Below, piece after piece: positions 17,806 through 26,222 of a stretch of DNA of 37,543 bases. Where the stretch lies: contig JAEZWW010000116.1 of NCBI GenBank assembly GCA_023442945.1, forward strand, positions 1 through 37,543, given 5' to 3'. Each line of letters starts with the position of its first letter. The first letter of the stretch is position 1. Under the pieces are notes generated by a model, which was not told the origin of the DNA, searched no databases, and saw only the letters and a program-made list of their open reading frames with translations. A program made the position numbers and the translations under genes. Source of the stretch: Pseudomonadota bacterium (GTDB taxonomy: Bacteria > Pseudomonadota > Gammaproteobacteria > Burkholderiales > Burkholderiaceae_C).

Positions 17806-17974
17806 GAATTGGCGTGTCTGCCGACCGCCTTCGGGTGTCTGACGCCATCGCCTGCGCAGCCGCGGGCGCGACCGGGTTGCACGCAGCGAGGAGGCGCGCG
17901 CTTGGTCGCAACGACAAGGTGCAGACAGCGGGAAAGAAGTCAGGCGTCCAGCCTGCCAAGACCCTGCAAAGGTC

Positions 17975-18061
17975 TGGTGCCCGGGGCCGGAATCGAACCG
18001 GCACGGTGTTGCCACCGGCAGATTTTGAATCTGCTGCGTCTACCGATTTCGCCACCCGGGC
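17975..18061 (-). tRNA. tRNA-Leu(CAA)
   Basis: On the minus strand the acceptor GCCCGGG pairs with CCCGGGC, with discriminator A and encoded CCA. The anticodon stem-loop GCAGATTCAAAATCTGC gives CAA (reads UUG). A long variable arm (CGGTGGCAACACCG) is present; 87 nt. An ATTATG (CATAAT on the minus strand) at 18083-18088 could be its -10. It is divergent from cysM. Confidence 0.95.
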
Positions 18062-18102
18062 AGCGCGATAGCTGAGCCCGAAATTATGGCACAGTGCGAA
18101 AC

Positions 18103-19005
18103 ATGAACTACCCGACGATTGAGGACGCCATCGGCCGCACGCCGCTGGTGAGGCTCCAGCGCATCGACGCGCAGGTCAACAGCGCGCGCGGCAACGTGGT
18201 GCTGGCCAAGCTGGAAGGCAACAACCCTGCGGGGTCGGTGAAGGACAGGCCGGCGATGTCGATGATCCGGCGCGCCGAAGAACGCGGCGAGATCCAGCCC
18301 GGCGACACGCTGATCGAGGCGACCAGCGGCAACACCGGCATCGCGCTGGCGATGGCCGCGGCCATCAAGGGCTACCGCATGATCCTCATCATGCCGGAGG
18401 ACCTGTCGGTCGAGCGTGCGCAGACCATGAAGGCCTTCGGCGCCGAGCTGATCCTGACCCCGCGCTCGGGCGGCATGGAGTACGCGCGCGACCTGGGCGA
18501 CAAGATGGTGGCGCAGGGCAAGGGCCGCATGCTTGACCAGTTTGCGAACGCGGACAACCCGCGTATCCACTACGAAACCAGCGGCCCCGAGCTGTGGGAG
18601 CAGACGCAGGGGCGCATCACGCACTTCGTCAGCGCCATGGGTACGACCGGCACCATCACCGGCGTGTCGCGCTACCTGAAGGAGCGCAACCCGGCGATCC
18701 AGATCGTGGGCGCGCAGCCGGCCGAAGGCTCGCGCATCCCCGGCATCCGCAAATGGCCCGAGGAATACCTGCCGAAGATTTACGACCCCAAGGCGGTGGA
18801 CGAACTGGTGCTGGTCGACCAGCTGGATGCGGAAGACATGGCGCGGCGCCTGGCGCGCGAAGAAGGCATCTTTGGCGGCATCTCGTCCGGCGGCGCGGCC
18901 TGGGTGGCGCAGCAGGTGGCGGCGCGCAGCGAGAACGCGACCATCGTGTTTGTGGTGTGCGACCGCGGTGACCGCTATTTGTCCACCGGCGTGTTTCCTG
19001 CCTGA
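18103..19005 (+). CDS. cysM: Cysteine synthase B (O-acetylserine sulfhydrylase, CysM)
   Basis: The 300-residue PLP enzyme joins O-acetylserine (or O-phosphoserine) with sulfide or thiosulfate to make cysteine or S-sulfocysteine. PLP-binding K47 is in NPAGSVKDRPAMSMI. The substrate loop is EATSGNTGIALAM, and the phosphate-binding loop is MGTTGTITGVSRYLKE. RIPGIRKWPEEYLPKIYD is a stretch typical of CysM rather than CysK. ATG 18103 gives the family start MNYPTIEDAIGRTPLVRL; a GTG at 18094 is open but unlikely. It is divergent from tRNA-Leu by about 40 bases. Confidence 0.96.
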   Translation: MNYPTIEDAIGRTPLVRLQRIDAQVNSARGNVVLAKLEGNNPAGSVKDRPAMSMIRRAEERGEIQPGDTLIEATSGNTGIALAMAAAIKGYRMILIMPEDLSVERAQTMKAFGAELILTPRSGGMEYARDLGDKMVAQGKGRMLDQFANADNPRIHYETSGPELWEQTQGRITHFVSAMGTTGTITGVSRYLKERNPAIQIVGAQPAEGSRIPGIRKWPEEYLPKIYDPKAVDELVLVDQLDAEDMARRLAREEGIFGGISSGGAAWVAQQVAARSENATIVFVVCDRGDRYLSTGVFPA

Positions 19006-19010
19006 TTTTT

Positions 19011-19070
19011 GAATCAAATCGGCCTCTGGCCCTAGATGAATCTGCGCGGACAGCTATAAAAATAAAAGCA
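19011..19070 (+). repeat. Dispersed ~55-bp repeat, copy 5 (near-consensus), cysM-Nudix gap
   Basis: Contains AATCAAATCGGCCTCTGGCC, then CTAGATGAATCTGCGCGGAC and AGCTATAAAAATAAAAGC. It fills the gap between the cysM stop and the Nudix start. I used it as the reference copy. Confidence 0.9.
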
Positions 19071-19072
19071 CC

Positions 19073-19621
19073 ATGAACGACTTCAATTACTGCCCACGTT
19101 GCGCGACGCCGCTGCAGATGCTGGCCGCAGAGGAAGACGGCGGACCCAAGGAACGCCTGCGCTGCCCGGCCTGCGGCTACACGCACTGGAACAACCCGAC
19201 GCCGGTGCTGGCCGCCATTGTCGAGTACCAGGGCAAGGTGCTGCTGGCGCGCAACGCGGCCTGGCAGGCGAAGATGTTCGCGCTGATCACCGGTTTCATG
19301 GAAGCGGGCGAGTCACCGCAAGAAGGCGTGGCGCGCGAGGTCAAGGAAGAAACCAACCTGGACGTGCGCGAGCTGAAGCTGGTGGGCGCCTACGAATTTC
19401 TGCGCATGAACCAGGTCATCATCGCCTACCATGCGGTGTGCGAAGGCGAGGTGCGCCTGTCGCCCGAGTTGGTCGACTGGCGCCTGTACGACCTGGACGA
19501 ACTCAAATGCTGGCCCGCCGGGACCGGCTATGCGCTGGCCGACTGGCTGCGCACGCGCGGGCACGAGCCGGTGTTCTTCACCGCGGAAGAAAACGCCGAG
19601 CGGCGCCGCGGCCTGGATTGA
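19073..19621 (+). CDS. Nudix hydrolase with N-terminal zinc ribbon
   Basis: The 182-residue protein has a zinc ribbon (C7, C10, C31, C34) joined to a Nudix fold. The Nudix box at residues 74-96 (GFMEAGESPQEGVAREVKEE) fits G-x5-E-x7-R-E-x2-E-E exactly, so divalent-metal catalysis is intact. The layout resembles the C-terminal part of NudC NADH pyrophosphatases, but the NudC N-terminal domain is absent. Expected chemistry is cleavage of a nucleoside diphosphate linked to another group; the substrate is unknown. It follows a dispersed repeat and is 14 bases ahead of tusA, so the two are probably co-transcribed. Confidence 0.92.
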   Translation: MNDFNYCPRCATPLQMLAAEEDGGPKERLRCPACGYTHWNNPTPVLAAIVEYQGKVLLARNAAWQAKMFALITGFMEAGESPQEGVAREVKEETNLDVRELKLVGAYEFLRMNQVIIAYHAVCEGEVRLSPELVDWRLYDLDELKCWPAGTGYALADWLRTRGHEPVFFTAEENAERRRGLD

Positions 19622-19635
19622 CCGACAATCGGCCG

Positions 19636-19863
19636 ATGGACATTGCGAAGGAAGTGGATGCGCGCGGCTTGAACTGCCCGCTGCCCATCCTCAAAGCCAA
19701 GAAGGCGCTGGCTGAACTGCAGAGCGGCGAGCTGCTGAAAGTGTTGTGCACCGACGCTGGATCGGTGCGGGATTTTCAGGCATTCTGCAAGCAGACTGGG
19801 CACGCGCTGGTAGAGCAGCAGACCGAGGGCGACGAGTACATCCACGTGCTGCGCCGGCGCTGA
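19636..19863 (+). CDS. tusA: TusA/SirA-family sulfur carrier protein
   Basis: The 75-residue protein starts MDIAKEVDARGLNCPLPILK. C14 in the CPLP motif is the persulfide-carrying cysteine of TusA, which receives sulfur from IscS/SufS-type desulfurases and passes it to tRNA 2-thiouridine synthesis or other sulfur routes. The rest (KKALAELQSGELLKVLCTDAGSV, then FCKQTGH) matches the family. ATG 19636 lies 14 bases after the Nudix stop in the same operon. Its closeness to cysM may be coincidental. Whether it serves tRNA thiolation or another sulfur pathway cannot be decided here. Confidence 0.92.
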   Translation: MDIAKEVDARGLNCPLPILKAKKALAELQSGELLKVLCTDAGSVRDFQAFCKQTGHALVEQQTEGDEYIHVLRRR

Positions 19864-19894
19864 GATCACGGCAGCAGACGACCGCGCTGGACGC

Positions 19895-20782
19895 TCAGAG
19901 TTCGAGTTTTTTCAGGTAAGCGCGGAACGGCTCGCCCATCTGCGGGTGCTGCAGTGCGAGTTCCACCGTGGCCTGCAAAAAGCCTTCTTTGCTGCCACAA
20001 TCGTAGCGTTTGCCGCTGTATTGGTAAGCGTAGACGCGCTCTTTCTTCATCAGCTGCGCGATCGCGTCGGTCAGCTGGATCTCGCCGCCCGCGCCCGGCT
20101 TTTGGTTGCGAATCTCGTCAAAAATGCGCGGCGTGAGGATGTAGCGCCCGGCCACACCCATGCGCGACGGGGCGTCGGCGGGCTTGGGTTTTTCGACGAT
20201 GCGTTCGATGCTCATCAAGCGCTCGCCCGCGGGTGAGCCGGCCACGATGCCGTAGCGGCTGACCTGGTCCTCAGGCACCTCCTGCACCGCCAGCACCGAG
20301 CGGCCCAGCGATTCGTACGCCTGCGTCATCTGCGCCAGCACCGGCAGGCCATCGGGTGCGCCGACCATCAGGTCGTCCGCCAACAGCACGGCAAACGGCT
20401 GGTCGCCAACGATGTGCGCCGCACACAGCACAGCGTGCCCCAGGCCGAGCGAGCGCGGCTGACGCACATAGGTGCAGAGCATGTCGGCCGGCTGCACGGA
20501 GCGCACGACGTCCAGCAAGGCGTTCTTGCCGGCGGCTTCCAATTCGCTTTCGAGCTCGTAGGCGGTGTCGAAGTGGTCTTCGATCGCGCGCTTGCTGCGC
20601 CCCGTCACGAACACCATGTGGCGCACACCGGCGGCGTAGGCTTCTTCCACCGCGTATTCGATCAGCGGCTTGTCCACCACGGGCAGCATCTCTTTTGGGC
20701 TCGCCTTGGTGGCGGGCAAAAAGCGCGTGCCGAGTCCGGCAACGGGGAAAACGGCGACGTGGACCTGGTGGGCAACTGGCAT
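19895..20782 (-). CDS. galU: UTP-glucose-1-phosphate uridylyltransferase
   Basis: The 295-residue nucleotidyltransferase makes UDP-glucose from UTP and glucose-1-phosphate for envelope polysaccharide. The nucleotide-binding loop is FPVAGLGTRFLPATKASPKE, followed by PVVDKPLIEYAVEEA, FVTGRSKRAIEDHFD, the metal-binding DD in FAVLLADDLM, and GRYILTPRIFDEI with GAGGEIQLTDAI. Length and motifs match GalU. It is convergent with tusA and divergent from the dehydrogenase homologue, with about 90 bases between the starts. Confidence 0.96.
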   Translation of the reverse strand: MPVAHQVHVAVFPVAGLGTRFLPATKASPKEMLPVVDKPLIEYAVEEAYAAGVRHMVFVTGRSKRAIEDHFDTAYELESELEAAGKNALLDVVRSVQPADMLCTYVRQPRSLGLGHAVLCAAHIVGDQPFAVLLADDLMVGAPDGLPVLAQMTQAYESLGRSVLAVQEVPEDQVSRYGIVAGSPAGERLMSIERIVEKPKPADAPSRMGVAGRYILTPRIFDEIRNQKPGAGGEIQLTDAIAQLMKKERVYAYQYSGKRYDCGSKEGFLQATVELALQHPQMGEPFRAYLKKLEL

Positions 20783-20874
20783 GGAAAAGGCGGCTTCGAT
20801 GGTAAAGTTACAAATTCAGGAAGGCCCGGCTCAAGACCGGGACAGGCTCTCAATCCGACACCATGGAGGAACGC

Positions 20875-21855
20875 GTGCACATTCTCCTGCTGGAGGATCT
20901 CGCCTCGGACGCGCGGCAATGGCTGGCGTCCAGACATGCGGTGGATTATCTGCCAGAGCTGGTGGACGATCCCGCGGCGCTGGCCGACCAACTTGGCCGG
21001 GCCGATGCTTTGGTCGTGCCGCCGCGCTTCAAGATCAACAACGCCCTGCTGGAGCAGGCGCCGCGCCTGGTGGCGATCGCGCGCATCCACGACGGCACCG
21101 AGAACGTCGATTTCGAGGCCTGCCAGAAGCGCCGGGTGCGCGTCATCCAGGCGTCCAGCGCCACCGTGCGGGCGAGTGCGGAATACCTGTTGTCCACGCT
21201 GCTCACCCTGTTCCGGTCCGGTGCGCACCGGGGCGAACACCACGGCACGGAATGCAACGCCTTGGTTCGGCCGCCGCCGGGGCGGGAGATCAACGACAGT
21301 GTCGTCGGTCTGCTGGGCCTGGCGCCGGCCGCGCATGTGCTGGCGACGATGCTGGTGCCGCTCGGGGTGCGGGTGGTGGGTTACGACCCGGCGGTGCACC
21401 GCAACGCCGAGCTGTGGCGCCGCCTGGGCGTGCAGCCGATGAGCCTGGCCGAAATGCTGGAAGTGGCCGACGCCGTGTCGATGCAGATGATTTACGCGAC
21501 GCGCTACCGCGGCTTGGTGGGCGAGCGCATTCTGGCGTCCTGCAAGCCGGGGCAGCTGTGGACCAGCATCAGCCGGCCATCGCTGTTTGACTTGCAGGCC
21601 CTGGCTGACGCACTGCGCACGCGGCGCGTCGGCGCGCTGATGCTTGACAGCGATGACGATGAGTTGCGTGCGGCCGATTCACCGCTGAAAGGCCTGCCCA
21701 ACGCCTGCGTCACGCCGCGTCTGGCGCCGTACACGCACGAGTCGCAACTGCGCGGCAGCTGGTACCTGGTCGACCGCATCCACGAGACGCTGATGATGAG
21801 CCAGATGCGCAGCGAAGCCGGCCCGATGGACAGCGAGCCGATGCCCCTGGCCTGA
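20875..21855 (+). CDS. D-2-hydroxyacid dehydrogenase-family protein, probably catalytically dead
   Basis: About 326 residues keep the fold of NAD-dependent D-2-hydroxyacid dehydrogenases: ILLLEDLASDARQWL start, VAIARIHDGTENVDFEAC, ASSATVRASAEYLL, and TSISRPSLFDLQALADAL. Key positions are lost. The Rossmann loop reads GLAPAA (~148-153) where GLGxIG is expected. The catalytic His of the TPH motif is Arg (VTPRLAPYTHES, R282). The Arg of SRP and an acidic cluster near the catalytic Glu remain. GGAGG at 20865-20869 points to GTG 20875 as the start; ATG 20863 would place this Shine-Dalgarno inside the gene. Despite these losses the frame is intact, which suggests a binding or regulatory role. Confidence 0.8.
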   Translation: MHILLLEDLASDARQWLASRHAVDYLPELVDDPAALADQLGRADALVVPPRFKINNALLEQAPRLVAIARIHDGTENVDFEACQKRRVRVIQASSATVRASAEYLLSTLLTLFRSGAHRGEHHGTECNALVRPPPGREINDSVVGLLGLAPAAHVLATMLVPLGVRVVGYDPAVHRNAELWRRLGVQPMSLAEMLEVADAVSMQMIYATRYRGLVGERILASCKPGQLWTSISRPSLFDLQALADALRTRRVGALMLDSDDDELRAADSPLKGLPNACVTPRLAPYTHESQLRGSWYLVDRIHETLMMSQMRSEAGPMDSEPMPLA

Positions 21856-21908
21856 TCACCGCGCCAGGCGCGCACGCCGCCTAACACAGCGGCGGCGCGG
21901 TCAGGTGA

Positions 21909-24767
21909 TCAACCCAGGCGCGCGCGCTGCGCCTTCAGCTTGTCCAGCGTGTCGCCAAATTCGGCCACGCGCTTCTTCTCCTGCTCGATCACCGCGGGCG
22001 GCGCCTTGGCGACAAAGGCCTCGTTGCCCAGCTTGCCCTGGGCCTTGGTCACTTCACCTTCGAGGCGCTTGATTTCCTTGTCCAGGCGCTGCTTCTCGGC
22101 CGCGACATCGATCTCCATGAACAACGCCATGCGCGCATCGCCCACCACGGCCACGGGGGCGGCGCCGGCGGCAGCGGCCCATTCGGCTTCGGTGGCGAAC
22201 AGCTTCACTTCGCTCAGCTTGGCCAGCGCCTGCAGCGTCGGGCCCATGGTGCGCAGGAAGGCTTCGTCACCCGTCACGTACAACGGCAGGCGCTGCGCGG
22301 GCGACACGTTCATCTCGCCGCGCAGCGTGCGGCAGGCGTCGACCAGCGCCTTTAGATGCGCAATCTCAGCCTCGGCCGCTTCGTCAATGTTGGCCGCTTG
22401 CGCCTGCGGATAGGGCGCGACCATGACCGAGTCGCCGGACTTACCTGCGACCGGCGCCACGGCCTGCCACAAGGCTTCCGTCACAAACGGGATGATCGGG
22501 TGTGCCAGGCGCAGGATGGCTTCCAGCACGCGCACCAGCGTGCGGCGCGTGGCGCGCTGCTGCTCGGCGTTGCCGGTCTGGATCTGCACCTTGGCGATTT
22601 CCAGGTACCAGTCGCAGAACTCGTTCCAGACGAAGTCGTAGATCGCGTTGGCCGCCAGGTCCAGACGGTAGTCGTCAAAGCCCTTCGCAACGGCGGTCTC
22701 GGTCTTTTGCAGCAGGCTGACGATCCAGCGGTCGGCGGCACTGCGTTCGGGGGCTTGGTCGCCTGTCGCGCCGCAATCGTGGCCTTCGCAGTTCATCAGC
22801 ACGAAGCGGCTGGCGTTCCAGAGCTTGTTGCAAAAGTTGCGGTAACCCTCGCAGCGCTTGCTGTCGAAGTTGATGGTGCGCCCCAGCGTGGCCATGGCCG
22901 CGAAGGTGAAGCGCAACGCGTCGGCGCCGTAGCCGGGAATGCCTTCGGGGAATTCTTTCTGCGTATTCGCGCGCACCTTGGGCGCCGTCTCGGGGCGGCG
23001 CAGGCCGGTGGTGCGTTTGGCCAGCAGTGGCTCCAGCGCGATGCCGTCGATCAAATCGACCGGGTCCAGCACGTTGCCTTCGCTCTTGCTCATCTTCTTG
23101 CCGTGCGCGTCCAGCACCAGGCCGTGGATGTACACGTCGCGGAACGGCACCTGGCCGGTGAAGTGCGTCGTCATCATGATCATCCGGGCGACCCAGAAGA
23201 AGATGATGTCGTGCCCCGTGACCAGAACGGACGAGGGCAGGTACAAGGCCAGATCTTCCGTCTGCTGCGGCCAGCCCAGCGACGAGAAGGGCACCAGCGC
23301 CGACGAATACCAGGTGTCCAGCACGTCCGGGTCGCGCGTCAGCGGGCCGTTGTACCCTGCCGCAGCGGCCTTGGCCCGCGCCGCATCTTCGTCGGCTGCT
23401 ACAAAAATGGAACCATCCTCGCCGTACCAGGCGGGAATCTGGTGGCCCCACCACAGCTGGCGGCTGATGGTCCAGTCCTGGATGTTGTTCATCCACTGGT
23501 TGTAGGTGTTGACCCAGTTTTCCGGCACAAAGCGCACCTGCCCGTTGGCCACCACGTCGATGGCTTTTTGCGCGATGCTCTTGCCGGTCGGGTCCTGTGG
23601 GCTGACCTTGGTCATGGCGACGAACCACTGGTCCGTCAGCATCGGCTCGATCACCTGGCCGGTGCGCGCGCAGCGCGGCACCATCAGCTTGTGCTTCTTG
23701 GTTTCGACCAGCAGGCCCTGGGCCTGTAGATCGGCCACCACCGCTTTGCGCGCGGCAAAGCGGTCCAGCCCACGGTAAGCGGCCGGTGCCTCGTCGTTGA
23801 TGGTGGCGTCCAGGTTCAGCACGCCGATTATCGGCAGCTGATGCCGCTGGCCGACGGCGTAGTCGTTGGCGTCATGCGCTGGCGTGACCTTGACCACGCC
23901 GGTGCCGAATTCGCGGTCCACGTAGTCGTCGGCGATCACCGGGATCTCGCGCCCCACCAGCGGCAGCGTGACGTGCCTGCCGATCAGGTGCTGGTACCGC
24001 TCGTCCTCCGGGTGCACCATCACCGCCACGTCACCCAGCATGGTCTCCGGGCGCGTGGTGGCCACCACCAGCTGTTCGCCACTGCCATCGGCCAGCGGGT
24101 AGGCGATGTGCCACAGGAAGCCGTCTTCCTCATCGCTCTCCACCTCCAGGTCGCTGACGGCCGACTTCAACTCCGGGTCCCAGTTGACCAGGCGCTTGCC
24201 GCGGTAGATCAGGCCTTGCTCGTACAGGCGCACAAAGGTCTCGGTCACCACTTTGGACAGGTTGTCGTCCATGGTGAAGTACTCGTGGCCCCAGTCCACA
24301 CTGGCGCCCATGCGGCGCATCTGGCGCGTGATGGTGTCGCCCGACTGCTGCTTCCATTCCCACACGCGCGCCACGAAGTTCTTGCGGCCCAGGTCGTGGC
24401 GGCTTTGTTTTTGCTCCTGCAGCTGGCGCTCGACCACGATCTGCGTGGCGATGCCGGCGTGGTCGGTGCCCGGTACCCACAGCGTGTTGAAGCCGCGCAT
24501 GCGGTGGTAGCGCGTCAGGCTGTCCATGATCGTCTGGTTGAACGCATGGCCCATGTGCAGCGTGCCCGTCACGTTGGGCGGCGGCAGCTGGACGGCGAAG
24601 TTCTCGCCGCGCGCGGCGGCATCGGCGTCCGGCACGCCGGTGCCGCGTGCGCCGGCACGGCCGTAGCCGCGGCGCTCCCACTCCGGCCCCCACTGCGCTT
24701 CGATGGCGGTGGGTTCGAACGACTTGGACAGGGCGGTAAGGCCGGGTTGCGCGGGCAGGTCAGACAT
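21909..24767 (-). CDS. valS: Valyl-tRNA synthetase
   Basis: The 952-residue class Ia synthetase charges tRNA-Val in the cytoplasm. The ATP-binding HIGH motif is HMGH in LPPPNVTGTLHMGHAFNQ. The editing (CP1) domain holds TTRPETMLGDVAVMVHPED and VIADDYVDREFGTG. The second ATP signature is KKMSKSEGNVLDP. An anticodon-binding domain follows, and the C-terminal ~65 residues (EKQRLDKEIKRLEGEVTKAQ onward) form the coiled-coil arm typical of ValRS. Length is normal. It is divergent from tcdA across a 383-base gap that contains a dispersed repeat. Confidence 0.97.
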   Translation of the reverse strand: MSDLPAQPGLTALSKSFEPTAIEAQWGPEWERRGYGRAGARGTGVPDADAAARGENFAVQLPPPNVTGTLHMGHAFNQTIMDSLTRYHRMRGFNTLWVPGTDHAGIATQIVVERQLQEQKQSRHDLGRKNFVARVWEWKQQSGDTITRQMRRMGASVDWGHEYFTMDDNLSKVVTETFVRLYEQGLIYRGKRLVNWDPELKSAVSDLEVESDEEDGFLWHIAYPLADGSGEQLVVATTRPETMLGDVAVMVHPEDERYQHLIGRHVTLPLVGREIPVIADDYVDREFGTGVVKVTPAHDANDYAVGQRHQLPIIGVLNLDATINDEAPAAYRGLDRFAARKAVVADLQAQGLLVETKKHKLMVPRCARTGQVIEPMLTDQWFVAMTKVSPQDPTGKSIAQKAIDVVANGQVRFVPENWVNTYNQWMNNIQDWTISRQLWWGHQIPAWYGEDGSIFVAADEDAARAKAAAAGYNGPLTRDPDVLDTWYSSALVPFSSLGWPQQTEDLALYLPSSVLVTGHDIIFFWVARMIMMTTHFTGQVPFRDVYIHGLVLDAHGKKMSKSEGNVLDPVDLIDGIALEPLLAKRTTGLRRPETAPKVRANTQKEFPEGIPGYGADALRFTFAAMATLGRTINFDSKRCEGYRNFCNKLWNASRFVLMNCEGHDCGATGDQAPERSAADRWIVSLLQKTETAVAKGFDDYRLDLAANAIYDFVWNEFCDWYLEIAKVQIQTGNAEQQRATRRTLVRVLEAILRLAHPIIPFVTEALWQAVAPVAGKSGDSVMVAPYPQAQAANIDEAAEAEIAHLKALVDACRTLRGEMNVSPAQRLPLYVTGDEAFLRTMGPTLQALAKLSEVKLFATEAEWAAAAGAAPVAVVGDARMALFMEIDVAAEKQRLDKEIKRLEGEVTKAQGKLGNEAFVAKAPPAVIEQEKKRVAEFGDTLDKLKAQRARLG

Positions 24768-25150
24768 GGTGAAGCGTGGGCCAGGGAGGCCGTGAAGTGC
24801 GACGCCGCTGCGCCATGCGACCCAGGGGCCTGCGCAGGCGGCAGAAAACCGACCATTCTACCGAGCCACCCGTGGGCCGTGGGTGGGGTTGGTCAGGAGC
24901 CGGGATTCAAGCCGTTTTGCCCTCTGGCCCTACAACGATCTGCGCAAGAAGCTATAAAAAATATAGTAAAAAGTGAGGTCGAAAGGGGCGAGGAGAAAGA
25001 GCGCCAGGCGGAGTCGCATGGGCCGCCCCTGACTAGAATGTGTTTCCCGCGCGCTGAAGTTGCCGCGACCGGCCTGCAGAGCGTCAGGTTTGCCGTCGGT
25101 ACCGCCGGTCAGACGCCCGCCCCGCCAGTGCCCCGACCCAGGGGTCGTCC
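24768..25150. other. Divergent valS-tcdA intergenic region
   Basis: The 383-base gap has no gene that I can support. It contains dispersed repeat copy 6 (24904-24968). A TAGAAT at 25034-25039 is a possible -10 for tcdA, without a good -35. I found no T-box or riboswitch-like fold ahead of valS. Confidence 0.5.
24904..24968 (+). repeat. Dispersed ~55-bp repeat, copy 6, valS-tcdA gap
   Basis: Contains CCCTCTGGCCCTACAACGAT, then CTGCGCAAGAAGCTATAAAA and an AT-rich tail. It aligns with copies 2 and 5 over the whole core. Confidence 0.85.
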
Positions 25151-25972
25151 ATGAACATCCCCGTCATTCCCCCCGACGCTGCAGCCGCAGCCCCCCTCGA
25201 CGCCGCCGATGCCGATCGCCGCTTCGGCGGCCTGGCGCGCTTGTACGGCGCAGCCGGTGCGGCGCGCATCCGCGCGGCGCACGTGGCCGTCGTCGGTGTC
25301 GGCGGCGTCGGGTCCTGGGCGGCCGAGGCTTTGGCGCGCAGCGGCGTGGCCGCGCTGACGCTGATCGATCTGGACCACATTGCTGAATCCAACGTCAACC
25401 GGCAGATCCATGCCCTCACGCCCACACTGGGCCAGGCCAAGGTCGAGGCCATGCGCGAACGCATCGCGCTGATCCATCCGGGCTGCGTGGTGCACGTGGT
25501 CGACGATTTCGTCGAGCCCGACAACTGGCCCGGCTTGTTGCCGGCACCTGCCGACGCCGTGATCGACGCGTGCGACCAGGTGCGCGCCAAAGTCGCCATG
25601 GCGGCCTTGGCGCGCGCGCAGGGGCAGCGCTTCATCACCGTGGGCGCCGCGGGCGGCAAGCGCCACGCCGAGCGCGTCGACATCGCCGATGTGGCCGACG
25701 TCACGCACGACCCGCTGATCGCGCAGGTGCGCTACCGCCTGCGCCGCCACCATGGCGCGCCCAAGGCGGGCCGGCGCATCGGCGTGCCCGCCGTCTTCAG
25801 CCGCGAGACCGTGGTGATGCCCGATGCCTGCGACAGCACCGATGCGGTGGACGGCACCCTCAATTGCAGCGGCTACGGATCCACCGTTGCTGTCACCGCC
25901 AGCTTCGGTTTTTGCGCGGCCGGATGGGTGTTGGATGAAATTTCTGCGGACCCCCAAAAAACCGCGCTATAA
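25151..25972 (+). CDS. tcdA: tRNA threonylcarbamoyladenosine dehydratase (TcdA/CsdL)
   Basis: The 273-residue E1-like (ThiF/MoeB-fold) enzyme cyclises t6A37 of tRNAs to ct6A with ATP. RFGGLARLYGAAGAARI precedes the nucleotide motif VAVVGVGGVGSWAAEAL. LIDLDHIAESNVNRQIHAL has the conserved Arg. VIDACDQVRAKVAM, ITVGAAGGKRHAERVDIADV and the C-terminal GSTVAVTASFGF segment match TcdA. ATG 25151 follows a Gly/Arg-coding-like GC-rich stretch with a weak GGGG ribosome site. The TAA stop (25970-25972) lies inside the TATAAT box of the following tRNA-Lys gene. Confidence 0.94.
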   Translation: MNIPVIPPDAAAAAPLDAADADRRFGGLARLYGAAGAARIRAAHVAVVGVGGVGSWAAEALARSGVAALTLIDLDHIAESNVNRQIHALTPTLGQAKVEAMRERIALIHPGCVVHVVDDFVEPDNWPGLLPAPADAVIDACDQVRAKVAMAALARAQGQRFITVGAAGGKRHAERVDIADVADVTHDPLIAQVRYRLRRHHGAPKAGRRIGVPAVFSRETVVMPDACDSTDAVDGTLNCSGYGSTVAVTASFGFCAAGWVLDEISADPQKTAL

Positions 25973-25973
25973 T
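25968..25973 (+). promoter_or_regulatory. -10 box TATAAT of tRNA-Lys, overlapping the tcdA stop codon
   Basis: The context CCGCGCTATAATTCGAGG has a perfect TATAAT, 42 bases before the mature tRNA 5' end. The TAA of the box is the tcdA stop codon. No clear -35 was found; TGCGGA at 25945-25950 is at the right distance but weak. Confidence 0.65.
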
Positions 25974-26014
25974 TCGAGGCTTTCCAGCACACGCCAAAGC
26001 GGTGCAGGGAATGT

Positions 26015-26090
26015 GGGACGTTAGCTCAGTTGGTAGAGCAGCGGACTTTTAATCCGTTGGTCGCAGGTTCGAATCCTGCACGTCCTACCA
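26015..26090 (+). tRNA. tRNA-Lys(TTT)
   Basis: Acceptor GGGACGT pairs with ACGTCCT (first pair G-U), with discriminator A and encoded CCA. The D-arm contains AGCTCAGTTGGTAGAGC. The anticodon loop ACTTTTAAT gives TTT (reads AAA and AAG). The T-arm contains GGTTCGAATCC. Length 76 nt. Confidence 0.97.
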
Positions 26091-26103
26091 AGCCACACAA
26101 GGA

Positions 26104-26135
26104 AACCCCGCTACCCAAAAGGTAGCGGGGTTTTT
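26104..26135 (+). terminator. Rho-independent terminator after tRNA-Lys
   Basis: AACCCCGCTACC and GGTAGCGGGGTT are perfect 12-base arms with a CAAAA-type loop, followed by T-rich sequence. It lies 13 bases after the tRNA. Confidence 0.9.
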
Positions 26136-26222
26136 CTTTGGGCGTGGTTTCTTCGCGGTCGCCTCCGCGCAGCGGATGCGCCACCGCGCGACAGCCTGGT
26201 CGGGCCGGAGGCTGGCGGCGGC

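Noticed and set aside
23395..23415. GCTGCTACAAAAATGGAACC in valS looked like a repeat tail
   Set aside because: It encodes the ordinary GSIFVAADE stretch expected after the AWYGEDG segment of ValRS, and the rest of the repeat is missing.
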